Origin: Chloroflexota bacterium
GTDB lineage: Bacteria; Chloroflexota; Anaerolineae; Aggregatilineales; Phototrophicaceae
Length of the DNA stretch: 49,843 bases
Reading direction: 5' to 3'
Assembly: GCA_003696565.1 (NCBI GenBank)
Contig: RFHA01000358.1
Coordinates: forward strand, 1 to 49,843
The notes beneath the pieces are model-generated. The model made no database searches and was not told where the DNA came from. It worked only from the letters and a program-made list of their open reading frames with translations. Position numbers and translations under genes: made by a program. This document shows, piece by piece, positions 34,304-43,182 of this stretch (within the stretch, counting starts at the first letter, position 1; each line of letters begins with the position of its first letter).

Positions 34304-36649
34304 ATGAGCGAATTAGCTTACTGCATGAAATGTAAAGAAAAACGAGAAATCCTCAATCCACAAGCTGTATTCACTGCTAACGGCACACCAGCCACACGCG
34401 GTGAATGTGGCGTTTGTGGGACTACCCTATTCCGCATGGGCATGACACAAGCTCATGAAGGCTTACCCAAACCTGAAATCACGGCTAAGCCCAAAACGAA
34501 AAAAAACACGTCCAAGAAAAAGAACACAGCAAGCAGCAGCAAACGCAGCAATAGCCGGCGCAAACGTGGTGGCAAATTAGTTATTGTTGAATCGCCAGCA
34601 AAAGCCCGTACTGTAAGCAATTTTTTGGGGAAAGGGTTTACTGTTCTTGCCTCAAAAGGGCATGTACGAGATTTGTTGAAAACTCAACTCTCGGTTGATA
34701 TTGAAAACAACTTTGAACCCAAGTATCGTGTTCCAAATGATAAGCGCGATACCATCAAACAATTGAAGCAAGAAACAGATCATGCTGAGGAAATTTACCT
34801 AGCAACCGACCCCGACCGCGAGGGCGAGGCAATCGCTTGGCACCTGTTGCAAGCGACCGATATGGATGTTAGCCGTACCAAACGGGTTGTTTTCCATGAA
34901 ATCACAGACAAAGCAGTGGCAGAAGCCTTTGAACACCCGCGTGAAATTAACATGAACCTGGTCAATGCGCAACAAGCACGGCGCATTTTAGATCGCTTAG
35001 TGGGTTATAATATTACTGAACTGCTTTGGGATCGTGTACGGAATCGACTCTCTGCTGGGCGTGTACAAAGCATCGCGCTTCGTATGGTGGTGGATCGTGA
35101 GCGTGAAATTGAAGCATTTGTTCCCGTTGAATATTGGACTCTCGATGCAGATTTACACAAACAACAGGGCGATACAAAACCTTTCCGTGCGCGGCTGGTC
35201 AAAATTAACAATGAGGATTTTGAATTTAATACAGAAGCACAAGTCTTGCCGCATCTGGAAATTTTAGAGCGTAGTATTTATCAGGTAGATAGCGTCAAAC
35301 GTGGTACACGTAAACGCCGCCCAGCAGCACCCTTTACCACCAGCACCTTGCAGCAAGAAGCATCCCGCCGTTTAGGGTTTAATGCCGGCAAAACCATGCG
35401 CATCGCACAACAATTGTATGAAGGTATCGACATCGGTGGGGATGATGGTGTCGTCGGTTTAATTACTTATATGCGTACCGATAGCACCACCGTCTCTGAA
35501 CAAGCACAGCAAGAAGCACGCGAATACATCACCAAGCGGTGGAACAAAGAATATGTGCCCAAAACACCCCCACAATACAAAACCAAATCCAAAACTGCAC
35601 AAGAGGCACATGAGGCAATTCGTCCCACATCGGTTTATCATTTCCCAACTGAAATCAAAGATAGCCTAACTCGTGATCAGTTCAAGTTATATAACTTAAT
35701 CTGGGAGCGTTTTGTCGCCAGCCAGATGGAAAATGCGATTTATAACACGCTGCGAATCGAAATCCGCGCTGGTGAAACATCCACCAACATGCCTTATCTA
35801 TTCCGGGTTTCGGGTAGTACAATACAGTTTATGGGCTTTTTAGCATTGTATGAGGAAAGCCGTGATGAAGATGCCTCTCCAGATGAAGATGAGGGGCGTA
35901 TCTTGCCAGAAATGAGTGAAAACGAGTTGTTGAACTTGTTAAAACTCATCCCAGAACAACATTTTACACAACCCCCACCCCGCTATACAGAAGCAACACT
36001 GGTGCGGACTTTAGAAGAATACGGTATTGGTCGTCCAAGCACTTATGCTGCCACGGTTGATGTTATTTCTCGGCGGGATTATGTTGAGCGTAAAGATAAA
36101 CGCCTTATCCCAACTGAAACCGGCAAGATTGTTAACGATCTTTTGGTGCAATACTTCCCAGACATCTTAGACTACGAATTTACGGCGCACCTAGAAGACG
36201 AGTTAGATGACATTGCAGACGGGCGGATGGAATGGCACAGTTTCTTAGGTGAATTTTATGCTCCGTTTGAGAAACAACTGGAGAATGCCCGCAAAAATAT
36301 GCCACGTATTCAACAAGAGGAATATGTCGGGCGGGAATGCCCATCTTGTGAAGATGGTCAGTTAATCATCAAATATGGACGCTGGGGCAAGTTCATCGGT
36401 TGTACAAACTATCCAGACTGTACATATACCGAGCAATACTTAGAATACACCGGTATCCGCTGCCCAGCCTGTGGTGATGAACACGGTGGCGAAGTCGTTG
36501 AACGTCGCTCACGACGGGGACGCACCTTCTATGGCTGTTCGCGCTATCCTCAATGTGAGTATTCTGCCTGGAAATTAGCTGATGTTCGACGAGATGCTGG
36601 CTTACCACCAGAAGAAGACGAGGCTGTTATACAAGATGAGGCGAGTTAA
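34304..36649 (+). CDS. topA: DNA topoisomerase I with N-terminal DUF5679-like zinc module
   Basis: 781 residues. The core is a type IA topoisomerase: TOPRIM LVIVESPAKARTVSNFLG, then ATDPDREGEAIAWHL (D-x-D-x-E), RRILDRLVGYNITELLW, the catalytic Tyr in LITYMRTDST, and EEYGIGRPSTYAAT. Two C-terminal zinc ribbons follow (CPSC...CTNYPDC; CPAC...CSRYPQC). Uniquely, about 95 residues precede the TOPRIM domain: a C-x2-C ... C-x2-C module (Cys 7, 10, 35, 38) resembling stand-alone DUF5679 proteins, then a Lys/Ser-rich linker. It relaxes negative supercoils. AGGAC precedes the ATG. A hairpin covers the stop codon. Confidence 0.94.
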   Translation: MSELAYCMKCKEKREILNPQAVFTANGTPATRGECGVCGTTLFRMGMTQAHEGLPKPEITAKPKTKKNTSKKKNTASSSKRSNSRRKRGGKLVIVESPAKARTVSNFLGKGFTVLASKGHVRDLLKTQLSVDIENNFEPKYRVPNDKRDTIKQLKQETDHAEEIYLATDPDREGEAIAWHLLQATDMDVSRTKRVVFHEITDKAVAEAFEHPREINMNLVNAQQARRILDRLVGYNITELLWDRVRNRLSAGRVQSIALRMVVDREREIEAFVPVEYWTLDADLHKQQGDTKPFRARLVKINNEDFEFNTEAQVLPHLEILERSIYQVDSVKRGTRKRRPAAPFTTSTLQQEASRRLGFNAGKTMRIAQQLYEGIDIGGDDGVVGLITYMRTDSTTVSEQAQQEAREYITKRWNKEYVPKTPPQYKTKSKTAQEAHEAIRPTSVYHFPTEIKDSLTRDQFKLYNLIWERFVASQMENAIYNTLRIEIRAGETSTNMPYLFRVSGSTIQFMGFLALYEESRDEDASPDEDEGRILPEMSENELLNLLKLIPEQHFTQPPPRYTEATLVRTLEEYGIGRPSTYAATVDVISRRDYVERKDKRLIPTETGKIVNDLLVQYFPDILDYEFTAHLEDELDDIADGRMEWHSFLGEFYAPFEKQLENARKNMPRIQQEEYVGRECPSCEDGQLIIKYGRWGKFIGCTNYPDCTYTEQYLEYTGIRCPACGDEHGGEVVERRSRRGRTFYGCSRYPQCEYSAWKLADVRRDAGLPPEEDEAVIQDEAS

Positions 36650-36658
36650 CCCTCGCCT
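36639..36658 (+). terminator. Hairpin over the topA stop codon
   Basis: AGGCGAG (36639-36645) and CTCGCCT (36652-36658) pair around TTAACC, which contains the stop. A T6 run follows only 13 bases later, so it is a modest terminator. Confidence 0.5.
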
Positions 36659-36749
36659 TAGAAAATCATACTTTTTTGCTGTTTGGCAGACTCAGCAGTA
36701 AGATATACAATATACAGATGTAGCGGAACGTGTCACGAAAGGCGATTCG

Positions 36750-38381
36750 ATGACAGAAGACATCAAAGACCCGAATGAATCGGGTAAAGATAATAAAAAA
36801 GGTGGGCTTTTTGGTCGTGGCAAAGCGAACACCACAGAAAAAGCCACCAAGAAACCCAAAAAGAAAAGCTCAACAGGCAACGGTGAACAGTCCTTCATCC
36901 AACGTGCCAAACAATGGTTGATCGATAGTTACAACGGTATCTTTAAGATCGTCATTGAACCACAGCTACCTCGATACCGTGTGTTGGGTTGGATGGTCTT
37001 GTCTTTCTTGTTTGGGATGATTTGGGCATATGTTGTATTCCCTGTTAGTTTTTATAACGGTGCCCCTCATCAAATGAGCAAGAGTGCGCAAAAAATTTGG
37101 GTAGAAATGGCAGCAGGTAGTTATTATGGTGCCGGGCGTATCTATGATGCAGATGCCGTGCGAGGTGTTCTAGCATATGTCGATGATCCAGAAGCCCTAA
37201 TTAATGAGATTATCGCAGAGCGTTCCTCACAAGAAGCGACTGCTGGACCAACCAATATTGTGCCAGCCCTGCAAGCCCTTCAACAATTAGACAACCTGCC
37301 AGAAGGACGTAATTCCCCCAGCTCACGTGGATTATTCACGAGTCTGTTCCAATTCGTCATTTCCGTCATTTTATTCATCGCAATTTCTTGGATTGTTGCA
37401 ATTGCCTGGGGGTTGTTAATTGGTGGATACGTAGAACGCTTTTGGGAACGCATCCGTCCAAAATCAGAAGAAGACCTCAAGCGCATTGAGGACGACAAGA
37501 AGCGTAAAGAGGAAATGGAACGCCGTCGTCAGGCACAAGCGGAAATGGAACGCCGTGCCGCCGCAGAAGCCGCAACAATGGGTCCACCGCTGATGTCCAA
37601 ACCCTCAATTTATACCAAAGGGCGCGCGTTTGATGACTCACACGCCATTGAAGACGCGGACGATATGTTCCTAGGTGAATGTGGTGCAACAGTCGCTAAA
37701 ACAATCGGTGATGGAAATGACATGACAGCCGTAGAAGTCTGGCTGTTTGATAAAGACGACTTTGTTAAAACTCTCAATAAAATCTTCGCTTCGCCACATG
37801 CTTATAATGACCCAGTGCTACGAGCATCACTAGAGGATATGGTGGATGACCCTGCCAATGACATTGTGATGATTCAGCCAGATGCTTCCTTAGAAATTGA
37901 AACAAACAACCTGCGGCTAAAAGCTACCATCTTTGACATCAAACCAGGGTCTAATTCAGCACTGCCAGCCAACAGTCATTATGATGAATTAACTATTCAA
38001 CTTCAGGCATGGGAAAAGAAGGGTGACGGTGTAAAAACAGCATCACCAGCAAAAGCCCCAGCCGCGGCTGGTTTGCCAGACCTGTCATCTTATGAAATTG
38101 GTCCACCGCCTGAACTACCCAAAAAGCCGGCTGCACCACCGCCAGGCGCACGCCCATTAGATGAATATGAAATTGGTCCACCGCCAGATTTACCACCAGC
38201 CAAAAAGCCACTTTCTTCTTCTGGGGCACGTCCATTAGAGGAGTACGAGATTGGTCCACCGCCAGACTTACCAGCTGGGATGAAGCCCCTCACGCCGCCG
38301 CCGATGGGCAAACCACCGGCAGAAAAAGAGGATGATGATCCCTTTGGTGGCACAGCAGATTTTACACCAATTGGCGGATAA
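36750..38381 (+). CDS. Unrecognised two-TM protein with Tyr-Glu-Ile-Gly-Pro-Pro-Pro repeats
   Basis: 543 residues; I recognise no family. A Lys-rich, disordered N-terminus (1-50) precedes helix 1 at about 78-100, an outside segment of about 95 residues, and helix 2 at about 197-226. A charged coiled-coil-like stretch follows (238-275, rich in E, K, R and M). A folded cytoplasmic domain covers about 285-425. The tail has three copies of a proline-rich motif, Y-E-I-G-P-P-P-[ED]-L-P, at about 450, 485 and 513, and ends in an acidic stretch. The repeats look like docking sites for a proline-binding or phosphotyrosine-type partner (inference). AAAGGCG precedes the ATG; a strong terminator follows. 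Confidence 0.8.
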   Translation: MTEDIKDPNESGKDNKKGGLFGRGKANTTEKATKKPKKKSSTGNGEQSFIQRAKQWLIDSYNGIFKIVIEPQLPRYRVLGWMVLSFLFGMIWAYVVFPVSFYNGAPHQMSKSAQKIWVEMAAGSYYGAGRIYDADAVRGVLAYVDDPEALINEIIAERSSQEATAGPTNIVPALQALQQLDNLPEGRNSPSSRGLFTSLFQFVISVILFIAISWIVAIAWGLLIGGYVERFWERIRPKSEEDLKRIEDDKKRKEEMERRRQAQAEMERRAAAEAATMGPPLMSKPSIYTKGRAFDDSHAIEDADDMFLGECGATVAKTIGDGNDMTAVEVWLFDKDDFVKTLNKIFASPHAYNDPVLRASLEDMVDDPANDIVMIQPDASLEIETNNLRLKATIFDIKPGSNSALPANSHYDELTIQLQAWEKKGDGVKTASPAKAPAAAGLPDLSSYEIGPPPELPKKPAAPPPGARPLDEYEIGPPPDLPPAKKPLSSSGARPLEEYEIGPPPDLPAGMKPLTPPPMGKPPAEKEDDDPFGGTADFTPIGG

Positions 38382-38393
38382 ACTTAACACAAC

Positions 38394-38422
38394 AACACCC
38401 CGTTTAGCTCAAGCGGGGTGTT
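38394..38422. terminator. Convergent terminator between the two-TM gene and greA
   Basis: AACACCCCG (38394-38402) and CGGGGTGTT (38414-38422) form a perfect 9-bp stem. It serves the plus-strand gene and, 8 bases past its stop, probably greA on the minus strand. Confidence 0.75.
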
Positions 38423-38429
38423 ATCATTT

Positions 38430-38897
38430 CTATTCAATTTTACGGATTTTAATGACAATTTTGCCATTGGGTGTTTCAACCTGAACTTTATCGTTCTTTT
38501 TATGCCCAAGTAATGCCTTACCAATCGGGCTTTCATGAGAAATTCGCCCCTCACGTGGGTTGGCTTCTGCAGCACCAACAATCGTGTAGGTCTCATCCTC
38601 ATCCATGCCTTCTTCCCGGATTGTCACCACTGAACCAATACGCACCTCATCGGTACGTCCATCATTTTCAATTAAAACAGCTGAGCGTAAAATATTCTCT
38701 AAATATTGAATACGTCCTTCTGCAAAGGCTTTTTGTTCACGGGTGTCATGATAATCTGCATTCTCTTTTAAATCACCCATCGCCACTGCTTCTTTAAGCT
38801 TCTGTGCGAGTTCTGGTATTTTTTCTTCACGCAGGAGCTTTAATTCGCGCTCGAGTTCCTCTTTTCCTTCTGGTGTCAAATACATTGGTTCACTCAT
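38430..38897 (-). CDS. greA: Transcription elongation factor GreA
   Basis: 155 residues, the normal size. The N-terminal coiled coil holds the acidic tip D42-L-K-E45 in MGDLKENADYHDTREQKAF, which enters the polymerase secondary channel to trigger transcript cleavage. The C-terminal domain has IGSVVTIREE, YTIVGAAEANPREGRISHESPIGKALLG. AAGGAAT precedes the ATG. It lies downstream of the minus-strand MBL gene with a terminator and a TATAAT (minus, 38967-38972) in between, so it likely has its own promoter. Confidence 0.95.
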   Translation of the reverse strand: MSEPMYLTPEGKEELERELKLLREEKIPELAQKLKEAVAMGDLKENADYHDTREQKAFAEGRIQYLENILRSAVLIENDGRTDEVRIGSVVTIREEGMDEDETYTIVGAAEANPREGRISHESPIGKALLGHKKNDKVQVETPNGKIVIKIRKIE

Positions 38898-38911
38898 GAG
38901 TTATTCCTTCC

Positions 38912-38956
38912 CAAATAAAAAATACAAATAGGGTCAGGCGTATTACCAGCCTGCCC
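38912..38956 (-). terminator. Terminator of the MBL gene / possible greA attenuator
   Basis: On the minus strand GGGCAGGC (38956-38949) pairs with GCCTGACCC (38939-38931, one bulged A), followed by a T-rich run down to 38912. An exact minus-strand TATAAT at 38972-38967 lies upstream, so a greA transcript from it would pass through this hairpin. Confidence 0.6.
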
Positions 38957-38982
38957 AATATTCCAGATTATAACGAATTTAG

Positions 38983-39825
38983 CTATCTTTCTGGTAGTTC
39001 TGGCTGAGTGTGCTTTGCCGCTAACCACTTAACATTTTGCCGATGTAGCTGCGGTGCCATACCAGTCATTAGGATACGATTTTTGCCACACATTTCCACA
39101 TCAATTTTGTTTAATGTATCCTGTGGATTTGCGGTATTTAACGCTTTACCTACATGCTTACGTAAGTTATATAGATAGTCGAGGTCACTTTGGATTTTAT
39201 CCTCAACTTCTCCCCGAAGTATGACCTCACCATACCCCTGTACAATCGCCTCAAATGGTTGGCGTTTTAACCCTTCTAAGGAAGCGACCAGCGCGTCATA
39301 ATCACCATCAACAAAATAAGGGAGTGGCATAAGCGTATCCGCCGCAAAAAGGATTTGCTCTTCTTCCACCAAGCAGACGATTGAATCCGAGGTATGCCCT
39401 GGTGTAGACCAAAAACGCAGTGTACGCTCCCCTAATTTTAGCGTAAACTGCTCAGAGAATAAGACATTGGGCAAAACTAATTGAACATCAGCCATTTCTG
39501 GTGAACTATTACGAGCTTGTTCTAAGCTGTCACGCCCACAAGTATTCAATAAGTCGTAGCACAGTTCATGCGCAATAACTTGCGCACCCTCAAAAAAACA
39601 AGTCCCTGTTGTGTGGTCGGCGTGATAATGTGTGTTAACAACATAAGCCACACGTGACTTTAAGCGTTCTTCTACGAACTGTTTGATCGCACGTGTTTCT
39701 TGAGGGTATACCAATGTGCCGATTATTACCGCACCTTCATTTGTTAAGACCAAGCCAGCCGTAACCTGCGCATATCGATCACTGGTAAACACATAGATAT
39801 CGTGTGTCAAACGTTCACGCCGCAT
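38983..39825 (-). CDS. Metallo-beta-lactamase-fold hydrolase
   Basis: 280 residues. THYHADH gives the H-x-H-x-D-H site; later ligands are in TPGHTSDSI and FAADTLMP. The opening, ...VFTSDRYAQVTAGLVLTNEGAVIIG, and YVVNTHYHADHTTG resemble the class that includes SoxH-like and arylsulfatase/flavoprotein-like hydrolases of unknown substrate. An ADP-ribose or quorum-lactone function cannot be supported. It is divergent from the binding-protein gene at 39904; in the gap a short dyad AACAA-ATAC-TTGTT (39844-39857) may be a regulator site. Confidence 0.8.
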   Translation of the reverse strand: MRRERLTHDIYVFTSDRYAQVTAGLVLTNEGAVIIGTLVYPQETRAIKQFVEERLKSRVAYVVNTHYHADHTTGTCFFEGAQVIAHELCYDLLNTCGRDSLEQARNSSPEMADVQLVLPNVLFSEQFTLKLGERTLRFWSTPGHTSDSIVCLVEEEQILFAADTLMPLPYFVDGDYDALVASLEGLKRQPFEAIVQGYGEVILRGEVEDKIQSDLDYLYNLRKHVGKALNTANPQDTLNKIDVEMCGKNRILMTGMAPQLHRQNVKWLAAKHTQPELPER

Positions 39826-39903
39826 ATAGACAAATTCCCAACAAATACTTGTTCAATATGCCAGTATAGTAATAGTTAGGGGTAAAATCAAGAGGAGTGT
39901 AAA

Positions 39904-42054
39904 ATGACTAAACGAAGTATCTTATTAATCGTTGCCTTGTGTTTTCTTTTACCTGTGTTGGCTATCACCGCACAGAACGACGACGCTCAACCCACCTTCC
40001 GTATTGGAATCATCGATACTGAGCGTGGGAGTATCGCACAAGGGGCGCGGTTAGCTGTACGGGAAATCAATAGTGCGGGTGGTGTGGTTGGTGCAGATGG
40101 CACACGCTTCCGCTTAGAATTAGTTGTCGAAACGCCTGCTGAAGATCAAACTGTGACTAATGCCATTAATAATCTATCTCAAGCAAGCTTAATTGCCGTA
40201 ATCGGACCAGAAACAACTGAACAAGTTCTCAGCAATTTACCCCAATTACAAGACCTTGGGATTCCGGTTCTAACCCCGGCAATTGGTGATACCATCATCG
40301 CATCGGATAGCAGCAGGCGGATTTTCCGCATTCGTGCTGCAGAACGTTTTCAGGGGGCTGCTTTAGCAGATATACTGGTTAATCAGTTAAATATTCAAAA
40401 CGTCACAACCGTGCAGTTAGATAGTGCTAGCACAGGCGGACGTGTCGGTTTTTCAATTGCTCTAGGTAACTTAGGGGCAGTGGAAAACAGTTTTCTTTTA
40501 GATGGTAGCATCTCAGATATGGTAACAGAGCTGGTGAGCGATCCGCCGGCGGTTATTGTAGCATTTGGCGCGCCAGACCTCGCTGCCACACTATATGTCA
40601 GCCTGCGTGAAAGCGGTTGGATTGGTGTATTTGCCTATCCACAAGCGGAGCAAGCCGAATTCCGTGAAAGTGTGCCTCTGGATATGCTGCGTGGGGTGTT
40701 GGGGACAACCACATGGTCTTTTGCCTCAACAGATGCCATTAGTATAGATTTCCTCACCAAATATACCCGTGCTGTTGGCGCAGTGCCAGATGCCGTAGCC
40801 GCTGCTAGTTATGATGCGATTTATTTAATTGCAGAAGCCATTGGGCAAGCAGGTACATTAGGTGACAATTTAAACGCCATTCGTAACCGAAACGGCGTGC
40901 AAGGCATGCTAAACCCAAGTAGCACTCCCCCTCAAGAGTTTGTCGATAGTGTCGCAGTCATTCAATTAAACACGTTTGGCGGCGTGGATGTCGTGGCGCG
41001 TTATGCTGCTGGGCAACGATTACCTAATGATACCCCGCCGACTGTTGCTAATATCACACCAACACCACAGGCAACCGCTACACCAGAAGGCGTTGTATTG
41101 ACTATTCAAAGTAATCGTCAGAATGTGCGTACTGGTCCTGGCTTGGAATATGACATCCTTGGGCAGGTTCAACAAGGTGAACAATTCCCAGTTATCGGCG
41201 CGACAACGGATTTTAGTTGGGTAGCAATTTCATATCGTGGGCAAACCGGCTGGCTGGCGACTTATTTGCTAGACGTATTCGGTGACCGGTCAACCGTGCC
41301 TGTTTTGCCTATTCCCCCCACCCCAACGCCACGCCCGGCAACCGCTACACCAACCGCGCTACCCATTCCAGATATTATTGTGTTAAACGCCTCTCCCAAC
41401 ACATTCACAGCCGGTGTAACCACTAATATCAACGTCACCGTACGCAATCAAGGGGGTGGTGACGCAGGACCGTTCGCCATTGCTACTACACTACAGCCAG
41501 GCAATATTTTCACATCGTTTAATTTGGTTGGGTTAGCGGCTGGTGCACAACAGGTCGTCTCATTACCGGTTACATTCCCAACAACAACTGGCAACTTCTC
41601 TGAGGTTATCGTCGCTGATCTAAATAACGAAGTCAGTGAAGGTGCAGGAGAGGGGAACAATTTGGCATACGTCTTTAATTATAAGGTTGATCGCCAAATC
41701 ATCGTCATCAACAGCACAACACTATCAACCAGCGCGCAGATTGATCTGGAAAATAATTTCACACCGATTTTTGACCTGCAATATACCCCGGCAGGGTTGA
41801 ATACCATTAATCCATGTAGCGGCACGACAGATTGTATCGGATTACTCAGCCCAGCGTTAAATTGGGACACGGCGCACTATGATGCGATCACCAGTGCAAA
41901 CGGCATCAACGCCAGCAGCATAGCCAACTCCGCCTTAACCCCTGGTACCACAATCGGTGTGCTAACAGCAGAAGGGCGACGAGCAGTCCTACGGATTGAT
42001 GCAATCAATCCAGGAGTGTCAATCTCGTTCACGTATCGCGTTTACACACCATAA
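39904..42054 (+). CDS. Receptor-type substrate-binding protein with SH3 and CARDB domains
   Basis: 716 residues. A signal peptide (1-23) leads to a type I periplasmic-binding domain of the branched-chain amino-acid/receptor family (about 30-365; IGIIDTERGSIAQGARLAVREINSAGG, IAVIGPETTEQVLS, GIPVLTPAIGD). A short T-P linker is followed by a bacterial SH3 domain (about 398-457, NVRTGPGLEYDILGQVQQGEQ, WVAISYRGQTGWL), another T-P linker and a CARDB Ig-like domain (about 485-590, VRNQGGGDAGPF). The rest is beta-rich. No ABC permease or ATPase is near, so it may act as a surface receptor or cell-wall-attached binder, not as a transporter component. GAGGAG precedes the ATG; a terminator follows. Confidence 0.83.
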   Translation: MTKRSILLIVALCFLLPVLAITAQNDDAQPTFRIGIIDTERGSIAQGARLAVREINSAGGVVGADGTRFRLELVVETPAEDQTVTNAINNLSQASLIAVIGPETTEQVLSNLPQLQDLGIPVLTPAIGDTIIASDSSRRIFRIRAAERFQGAALADILVNQLNIQNVTTVQLDSASTGGRVGFSIALGNLGAVENSFLLDGSISDMVTELVSDPPAVIVAFGAPDLAATLYVSLRESGWIGVFAYPQAEQAEFRESVPLDMLRGVLGTTTWSFASTDAISIDFLTKYTRAVGAVPDAVAAASYDAIYLIAEAIGQAGTLGDNLNAIRNRNGVQGMLNPSSTPPQEFVDSVAVIQLNTFGGVDVVARYAAGQRLPNDTPPTVANITPTPQATATPEGVVLTIQSNRQNVRTGPGLEYDILGQVQQGEQFPVIGATTDFSWVAISYRGQTGWLATYLLDVFGDRSTVPVLPIPPTPTPRPATATPTALPIPDIIVLNASPNTFTAGVTTNINVTVRNQGGGDAGPFAIATTLQPGNIFTSFNLVGLAAGAQQVVSLPVTFPTTTGNFSEVIVADLNNEVSEGAGEGNNLAYVFNYKVDRQIIVINSTTLSTSAQIDLENNFTPIFDLQYTPAGLNTINPCSGTTDCIGLLSPALNWDTAHYDAITSANGINASSIANSALTPGTTIGVLTAEGRRAVLRIDAINPGVSISFTYRVYTP

Positions 42055-42064
42055 GCTCATGCTT

Positions 42065-42091
42065 GGGGAGGCATTTATACCTCCCCTCAAT
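42065..42091 (+). terminator. Intrinsic terminator of the binding-protein gene
   Basis: GGGGAGG (42065-42071) pairs with CCTCCCC (42080-42086) around an 8-base loop, followed by TCAATTTTT. It lies between convergent genes. Confidence 0.75.
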
Positions 42092-42093
42092 TT

Positions 42094-43182
42094 TTATCCA
42101 AAATTTTGCGGTTCTTCGGTATCTTGTGGGGTGATCTCGGGGGTGGCTTCTGGTGTGAGATTATCACGCCGCCCTCCAGGAATAAACACATGCCCCGCTG
42201 GAATTTGAATATCAATCCAAGTTGTACGGTTTGGCTCCAGCGTGATGACCTGACTATAAAGTTTTTGACCATATAATGTACTGACAAACACCTCATAATC
42301 CCCTGGGCGTAAATCACCACGTGTAAAATTTTCCCCCCAGGTCATGCTACTGTTGACCGTCTCTGCATCACCATAGGTAAATGTTTCCCATGTTAAGCCG
42401 CCTGTTGTATCTGCTCGGCGGAATTGTATTGGGACTTCATAAAGATAATTTCCATCCAGATCACGTACACGCCCCACAACCATGGCGGTATTAGGCTTTG
42501 GAAAAAGATATAAATCCGGGTTACGAGTAGCATAAAAATCATATGGATCACCAACACGCACCTCAAAATGCAAATGCGAGCCGATAGCAATACCACTTGC
42601 GCCAACTGTCCCTAGCCGGTCACCCTGGCGTACTGTTGTGCCAATCGTCACATCAATGCGATCCAGATGACCGTATAACGTATAAATAGGCACCCCTTCC
42701 GGCGCATATAAATTAGGGTGCATCACGATCACCACATTTCCATAATAATTCAAACGTGGACCAATCAGAACCTGGTCATCTGTACCAGCAAAAATAACTG
42801 ACCCATCCGCCGCTGCGATGACCGGTGTGCCACGTGGATTCACAAATTCCACCCCAGAATGAACGGCAAATGTGCCGCGTTGTGTGCCCCCATATGGATA
42901 AACACGGTCGATCACATCAACCCCACCCTCAGCAATCGGACGGGCTAAACGATAATGATCGCTATATGGTGCAGGCGTAGGTGTCATGGATGGGGTAAAG
43001 GTCGGTGATGGAGTCAGTGTATATGTAGCAGATGGCGTGAATCCTGGTGTATAAACCCACAACGGCGTGATAGGAATAGGGGTACGCGTCGGGGTTGGGA
43101 TCGGGTCAGTTTGTGTTTGTGCAGGGAGTGCAATTAACAACAACATAATCGCACTGAACGCCAAGATAACAGATTTACTCAT
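42094..43182 (-). CDS. Secreted M23-type (LytM) metallopeptidase with altered zinc motif
   Basis: 362 residues. A signal peptide (1-22) and a T-P-rich linker (25-72) precede the LytM domain (about 100-215). The expected H-x-x-x-D zinc pair is H108-S-G-V-E112, an Asp-to-Glu change; LYGHL with His172 and SHLHFEV with His203 and His205 are normal. A C-terminal beta domain (about 225-340, VVGRVRDLDGNYLYEVPIQF) resembles carboxypeptidase-regulatory folds. M23 enzymes cleave peptidoglycan cross-bridges. I chose ATG 43182 because AAGGAAG lies 7 bases upstream; GTG 43188 and ATG 43185 are alternatives. It overlaps the upstream gene by 8 bases, so it is the last gene of a minus-strand operon. Confidence 0.85.
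   Translation of the reverse strand: MSKSVILAFSAIMLLLIALPAQTQTDPIPTPTRTPIPITPLWVYTPGFTPSATYTLTPSPTFTPSMTPTPAPYSDHYRLARPIAEGGVDVIDRVYPYGGTQRGTFAVHSGVEFVNPRGTPVIAAADGSVIFAGTDDQVLIGPRLNYYGNVVIVMHPNLYAPEGVPIYTLYGHLDRIDVTIGTTVRQGDRLGTVGASGIAIGSHLHFEVRVGDPYDFYATRNPDLYLFPKPNTAMVVGRVRDLDGNYLYEVPIQFRRADTTGGLTWETFTYGDAETVNSSMTWGENFTRGDLRPGDYEVFVSTLYGQKLYSQVITLEPNRTTWIDIQIPAGHVFIPGGRRDNLTPEATPEITPQDTEEPQNFG

Noticed and set aside
39904-42054. Branched-chain amino acid ABC importer component
   Set aside because: No permease or ATPase genes nearby, and the fused SH3 and CARDB domains are not usual for a transport binding protein.
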